NCBI GenBank assembly: GCA_029248825.1
Contig: JAQWIP010000045.1
Location: 1 to 7,399 of the forward strand
Length of the DNA: 7,399 nucleotides
Source: Alphaproteobacteria bacterium
Lineage (GTDB): Bacteria; Pseudomonadota; Alphaproteobacteria; RS24
Direction: 5' to 3'
Positions 4,770 to 7,399 of the stretch are shown piece after piece. Positions within the stretch are counted from its first letter, which is position 1; each line of letters opens with the position of its first letter. The notes beneath the pieces are model-generated. The model was not told the DNA's origin. It did no database searches and was given only the letters and a program-made list of their open reading frames with translations. The translations under genes and the position numbers were made by a program.

Positions 4770-7069
4770 TTGACTTTTTCGCTCGGCTTTTTCGATTTTT
4801 TACCCGGCTTATCCTCGGCGTAAGTAAACGCCAGCTTGCCTTTTTTATCGAGGTCCACCGTCACCAAGCCGCCGCCCTTGAGTTTGCCAAACAGCAGCTC
4901 ATCGGCGAGGGGTTTCTTGATGTTTTCCTGAATGATGCGCGCCATCGGTCGCGCGCCCATTTGCAGGTCATAGCCTTCATCGACCAACCACGTCATCGCT
5001 TTTCGCGTGACATCGATAATCACATTGCGATCCGATAATTGCATTTCCAGCTGGAGTATAAATTTCTCAACCACACGCACCACGACTTCTGATGGCAGAT
5101 TGTTAAACGGCACCACCGCATCGAGGCGATTGCGGAACTCTGGCGTGAACATGCGATTGATGGCTTCGCTGTCTTCGCCCTCGCGCTTTACGCGGCCAAA
5201 CCCAATCGGTTCTTTCGCCATATCCGAGGCGCCGGCATTGGTGGTCATAATCAACACCACGTTGCGGAAGTCGACTTTGCGGCCATTGGCATCTGTCAGA
5301 CTGCCGTGATCCATCACTTGCAGCAGCACGTTAAAGAGGTCGGGATGAGCTTTCTCAATCTCGTCGAGCAGCAATACGCAATGCGGGTTCTGGTCGACGC
5401 CATCGGTCAGCAGACCGCCTTGGTCGTAGCCGACATAGCCAGGAGGCGCCCCCAATAGGCGCGATACCGTGTGACGCTCCATATATTCCGACATATCAAA
5501 ACGCAGCAATTCGACGCCCAAGGCCGAGGCCAATTGGCGCGCGACTTCGGTTTTGCCGACGCCCGTAGGGCCGGAGAACAAATAGCTGCCAATCGGTTTT
5601 TCTGGCTCGCGAAGCCCCGCGCGCGATAATTTGATCGACGCCGCCAAAGCGCCAATCGCATCGTCTTGGCCAAACACCACCCGCTTCAACGTCACGTCGA
5701 GGCCTTTGAGTTTCTCGGTGTCGTCTTTAGAGACGGTTTTTGGCGGTATGCGCGCCATGGTGGCGATGGTCGCTTCAATGTCTTTCACGCTGATGGTTTT
5801 TTTGCGTTTGGAGGCCGCCAGTAACATTTGCGCCGCGCCGACTTCGTCAATCACATCGATGGCTTTATCGGGCAATTTGCGGTCGGCCATATAACGCGAC
5901 GACAGCTCGACCGCCGCCTTAATCGCGTCATTCGTGTAGCGCACGTCATGGAATTCTTCGTAATAAGATTTCAGACCTTGCAGAATTTTAATCGTATCCG
6001 GCACGCTCGGCTCAATGACGTCAATTTTCTGGAAGCGGCGCGCCAAGGCACGGTCTTTTTCAAAATGCTGGCGGAACTCTTTATAGGTCGTGGAACCCAT
6101 GCAGCGCAGACTGCCGCCTTGCAAAGCGGGTTTGAGCAGATTAGACGCATCCATCGCACCGCCAGAGGTCGCGCCCGCGCCAATGATGGTATGAATTTCA
6201 TCAATAAAAAGAACCGCTTCTGGCTTATCTTCCAATTCTGACATGATTTGCTTCAAGCGTTCCTCGAAGTCTCCGCGATAGCGCGTGCCAGCCAGCAAAA
6301 CGCCCATATCGAGCGAATAAATCACATTATCTTGCAAGACATCTGGCACATCGCCTTCGATGATTTTACGCGCCAGACCTTCGGCGATGGCGGTTTTACC
6401 GACCCCTGGGTCGCCCACCAGCAGCGGATTGTTTTTACTCCGGCGGCACAGAATTTGAATGGCGCGCGAGACTTCTTTGCTGCGCCCGATGAGCGGGTCG
6501 ACTTTGCCATCGCGCGCTTTCTCGTTCAAATTGATGCAATAGGCCGCCAAGGCTTCGCCATCCGCGACACCTGTGCCTTCATCTTCCATGCCATCTAGGC
6601 CGTCCACGGGGCGGCTTTCGCTTTTGCCCGGGGTTTTGGCGACGCCATGCGAGATGAAATTCACCGCATCATAGCGGGTCATTTCTTGCTCTTGCAGGAA
6701 GTAAGCGGCGTGGCTTTCGCGCTCGGCAAACATGGCGACCAAAACATTGGCGCCCGTCACCTCATCGCGACCCGAGCTTTGCACGTGAATAACCGCGCGC
6801 TGAATGACCCGCTGAAACCCTGCCGTGGGTTTGCAGTCCTCATCGTCTTCGATAACCAGTCCGGTCAATTCTGTGTCGATATAATGCAGCAGGTTTTCGC
6901 GCAGCAGCTCGACGTTGACGCCGCAAGCTTCCATGACCGCCAGCCCGTCAGGGTCTTCGGTCAGCGCCAATAGCAAATGCTCCAGCGTCGCATATTCATG
7001 CGAGCGATCATTGGCCATCACCAATGCGCGGTGTAACCCTTGTTCTAAGTCTTTTGAAAATGCCGGCAC
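4766..7069 (-). CDS. clpA: ATP-dependent Clp protease ATP-binding subunit ClpA
   Basis: A 767-residue AAA+ unfoldase that feeds substrates into the ClpP chamber in the cytoplasm. The Clp N-domain (about 1-143), where ClpS docks, is followed by an acidic linker (about 144-170). The D1 module has Walker A GDPGVGKT 219-226, pore loop RYRG 263-266, Walker B VLFIDE 286-291 and an arginine-finger region RR 344-345. The D2 module has Walker A GPTGVGKT 500-507, pore loop GYVG 544-547, Walker B VLLLDE 565-570, arginine finger region FRNR 645-648 and sensor-2 GARP 705-708. PIGFG at 621-625 is the ClpP-docking loop, and there is no ClpB-type coiled-coil middle domain. The length matches ClpA. The start is GTG at 7069-7067, six bases after AGGAG. 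The C-terminal tail is lysine-rich (KPGKKSKKPSEK, 754-765). It lies 16 bp downstream of clpS, presumably in one transcript. Confidence 0.98.
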   Translation of the reverse strand: MPAFSKDLEQGLHRALVMANDRSHEYATLEHLLLALTEDPDGLAVMEACGVNVELLRENLLHYIDTELTGLVIEDDEDCKPTAGFQRVIQRAVIHVQSSGRDEVTGANVLVAMFAERESHAAYFLQEQEMTRYDAVNFISHGVAKTPGKSESRPVDGLDGMEDEGTGVADGEALAAYCINLNEKARDGKVDPLIGRSKEVSRAIQILCRRSKNNPLLVGDPGVGKTAIAEGLARKIIEGDVPDVLQDNVIYSLDMGVLLAGTRYRGDFEERLKQIMSELEDKPEAVLFIDEIHTIIGAGATSGGAMDASNLLKPALQGGSLRCMGSTTYKEFRQHFEKDRALARRFQKIDVIEPSVPDTIKILQGLKSYYEEFHDVRYTNDAIKAAVELSSRYMADRKLPDKAIDVIDEVGAAQMLLAASKRKKTISVKDIEATIATMARIPPKTVSKDDTEKLKGLDVTLKRVVFGQDDAIGALAASIKLSRAGLREPEKPIGSYLFSGPTGVGKTEVARQLASALGVELLRFDMSEYMERHTVSRLLGAPPGYVGYDQGGLLTDGVDQNPHCVLLLDEIEKAHPDLFNVLLQVMDHGSLTDANGRKVDFRNVVLIMTTNAGASDMAKEPIGFGRVKREGEDSEAINRMFTPEFRNRLDAVVPFNNLPSEVVVRVVEKFILQLEMQLSDRNVIIDVTRKAMTWLVDEGYDLQMGARPMARIIQENIKKPLADELLFGKLKGGGLVTVDLDKKGKLAFTYAEDKPGKKSKKPSEKVN

Positions 7070-7075
7070 GCCGCG

Positions 7076-7080
7076 CTCCT
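7076..7080 (-). promoter_or_regulatory. Ribosome-binding site of clpA
   Basis: AGGAG on the - strand (CTCCT on +) lies in the 16-bp clpS-clpA gap, 6 bases before the GTG at 7069-7067. It supports this non-ATG start, which gives the expected N-terminus PAFSKDLEQ after the initiator. Confidence 0.85.
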
Positions 7081-7085
7081 GTACT

Positions 7086-7399
7086 CTAGTCTTTTTCCAT
7101 TGTGCATTGCAGCGGATGGTCGTGCTGCCGTGCCATATCCATTACTTGGGTTACTTTCGTTTCCGCAACTTCATAGGTAAACACGCCGCAAATCCCGACC
7201 CCACTTTGGTGAACATGCAGCATCACTTTGGTTGCATCTTCGGCACTTTTTGAAAAAAATCGCTGTAGGACATAAATCACAAATTCCATCGGCGTATAAT
7301 CATCGTTCAACAAAAGCACTTTATACATCGACGGCTTTTGCGTTTTGGTGCGCGTCAAAGTGACGGTGCCACTGTCCCCATCGCCCCCATCGTTGCCCT
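7086..7399 (-). CDS. clpS: ATP-dependent Clp protease adaptor ClpS (5' end outside window)
   Basis: The N-degron adaptor that binds proteins with bulky hydrophobic N-terminal residues and delivers them to ClpA. Counting from the codon at 7358, the core runs KPSMYKVLLLNDDYTPMEFV (8-27), with N18, D19 and M24 equivalent to E. coli N34, D35 and gatekeeper M40. H50 is equivalent to H66, and GVFTYEVAETKV and HPLQCTMEK form the C-terminal part. The N-degron pocket is therefore intact. The frame stays open from 7358 to the window edge, adding 13 residues (GNDGGDGDSGTVT). No ATG or GTG is in frame there, and a TTG at 7358 is an unlikely start. A Gly/Asp-rich leader is common in alphaproteobacterial ClpS, so the true start is most likely beyond 7399. 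The gene is followed by clpA after 16 bp. Confidence 0.96.
   Translation of the reverse strand, partial: GNDGGDGDSGTVTLTRTKTQKPSMYKVLLLNDDYTPMEFVIYVLQRFFSKSAEDATKVMLHVHQSGVGICGVFTYEVAETKVTQVMDMARQHDHPLQCTMEKD

Noticed and set aside
5828..6241. 137-codon and neighbouring + strand open frames inside clpA
   Set aside because: They lie opposite highly conserved ClpA D1 codons; no plausible start signal or family was seen.
4766..7069. ClpB or ClpC instead of ClpA
   Set aside because: There is no coiled-coil middle domain, the protein is only 767 residues, it has the IGFG ClpP loop, and clpS is directly upstream.

Overview
The window looks like a chromosomal housekeeping stretch of an alphaproteobacterium with moderate GC content. 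The indicators are a DUF3572 protein, a DNA polymerase IV with an N-terminal CxxC...CxxC extension of the kind seen in alphaproteobacteria, a COG3146/PF04339 FemAB-like protein, and ClpS with a Gly/Asp-rich leader before the usual ClpS core. I see no mobile element, CRISPR array, tRNA, rRNA or phage gene. The genus cannot be fixed from the sequence alone.

Layout on the + strand: the last codons of a possible upstream gene (1-54); rpmG for ribosomal protein L33 (59-226) with a strong intrinsic terminator (247-277); a candidate promoter (272-301); then DUF3572 (339-617), a HAD-superfamily hydrolase (665-1339) and dinB (1296-2615), the last two overlapping by 44 bp. After a 50-bp gap comes a second tight unit: a RidA-family protein (2666-3148), a FemAB-like GNAT protein (3145-4335, ATGA overlap) and a HIT-family protein (4328-4759, 8-bp overlap). 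On the - strand, clpS (7399-7086, 5' end outside the window) and clpA (7069-4766) form an operon with a 16-bp gap. It converges on the HIT gene with only 6 bp between the two stop codons.

Functionally there are three blocks. Block 1 is translation (L33). Block 2 is translesion synthesis: DinB is translationally linked to an uncharacterised HAD phosphatase-like protein and a small DUF3572 protein. Block 3 is the N-degron protease adaptor ClpS with its unfoldase ClpA, facing a RidA/FemAB-like/HIT operon. ClpA carries both AAA+ modules and the IGFG loop for docking ClpP, so ClpSAP should be functional provided clpP lies elsewhere.

I do not find a clearly new biological system. The points most worth following are the FemAB-like transferase next to clpSA (FemAB folds are related to the Leu/Phe-tRNA-protein transferase that makes N-degrons), the HAD-dinB gene overlap, and histidines replacing usually conserved fingers-region residues in DinB.
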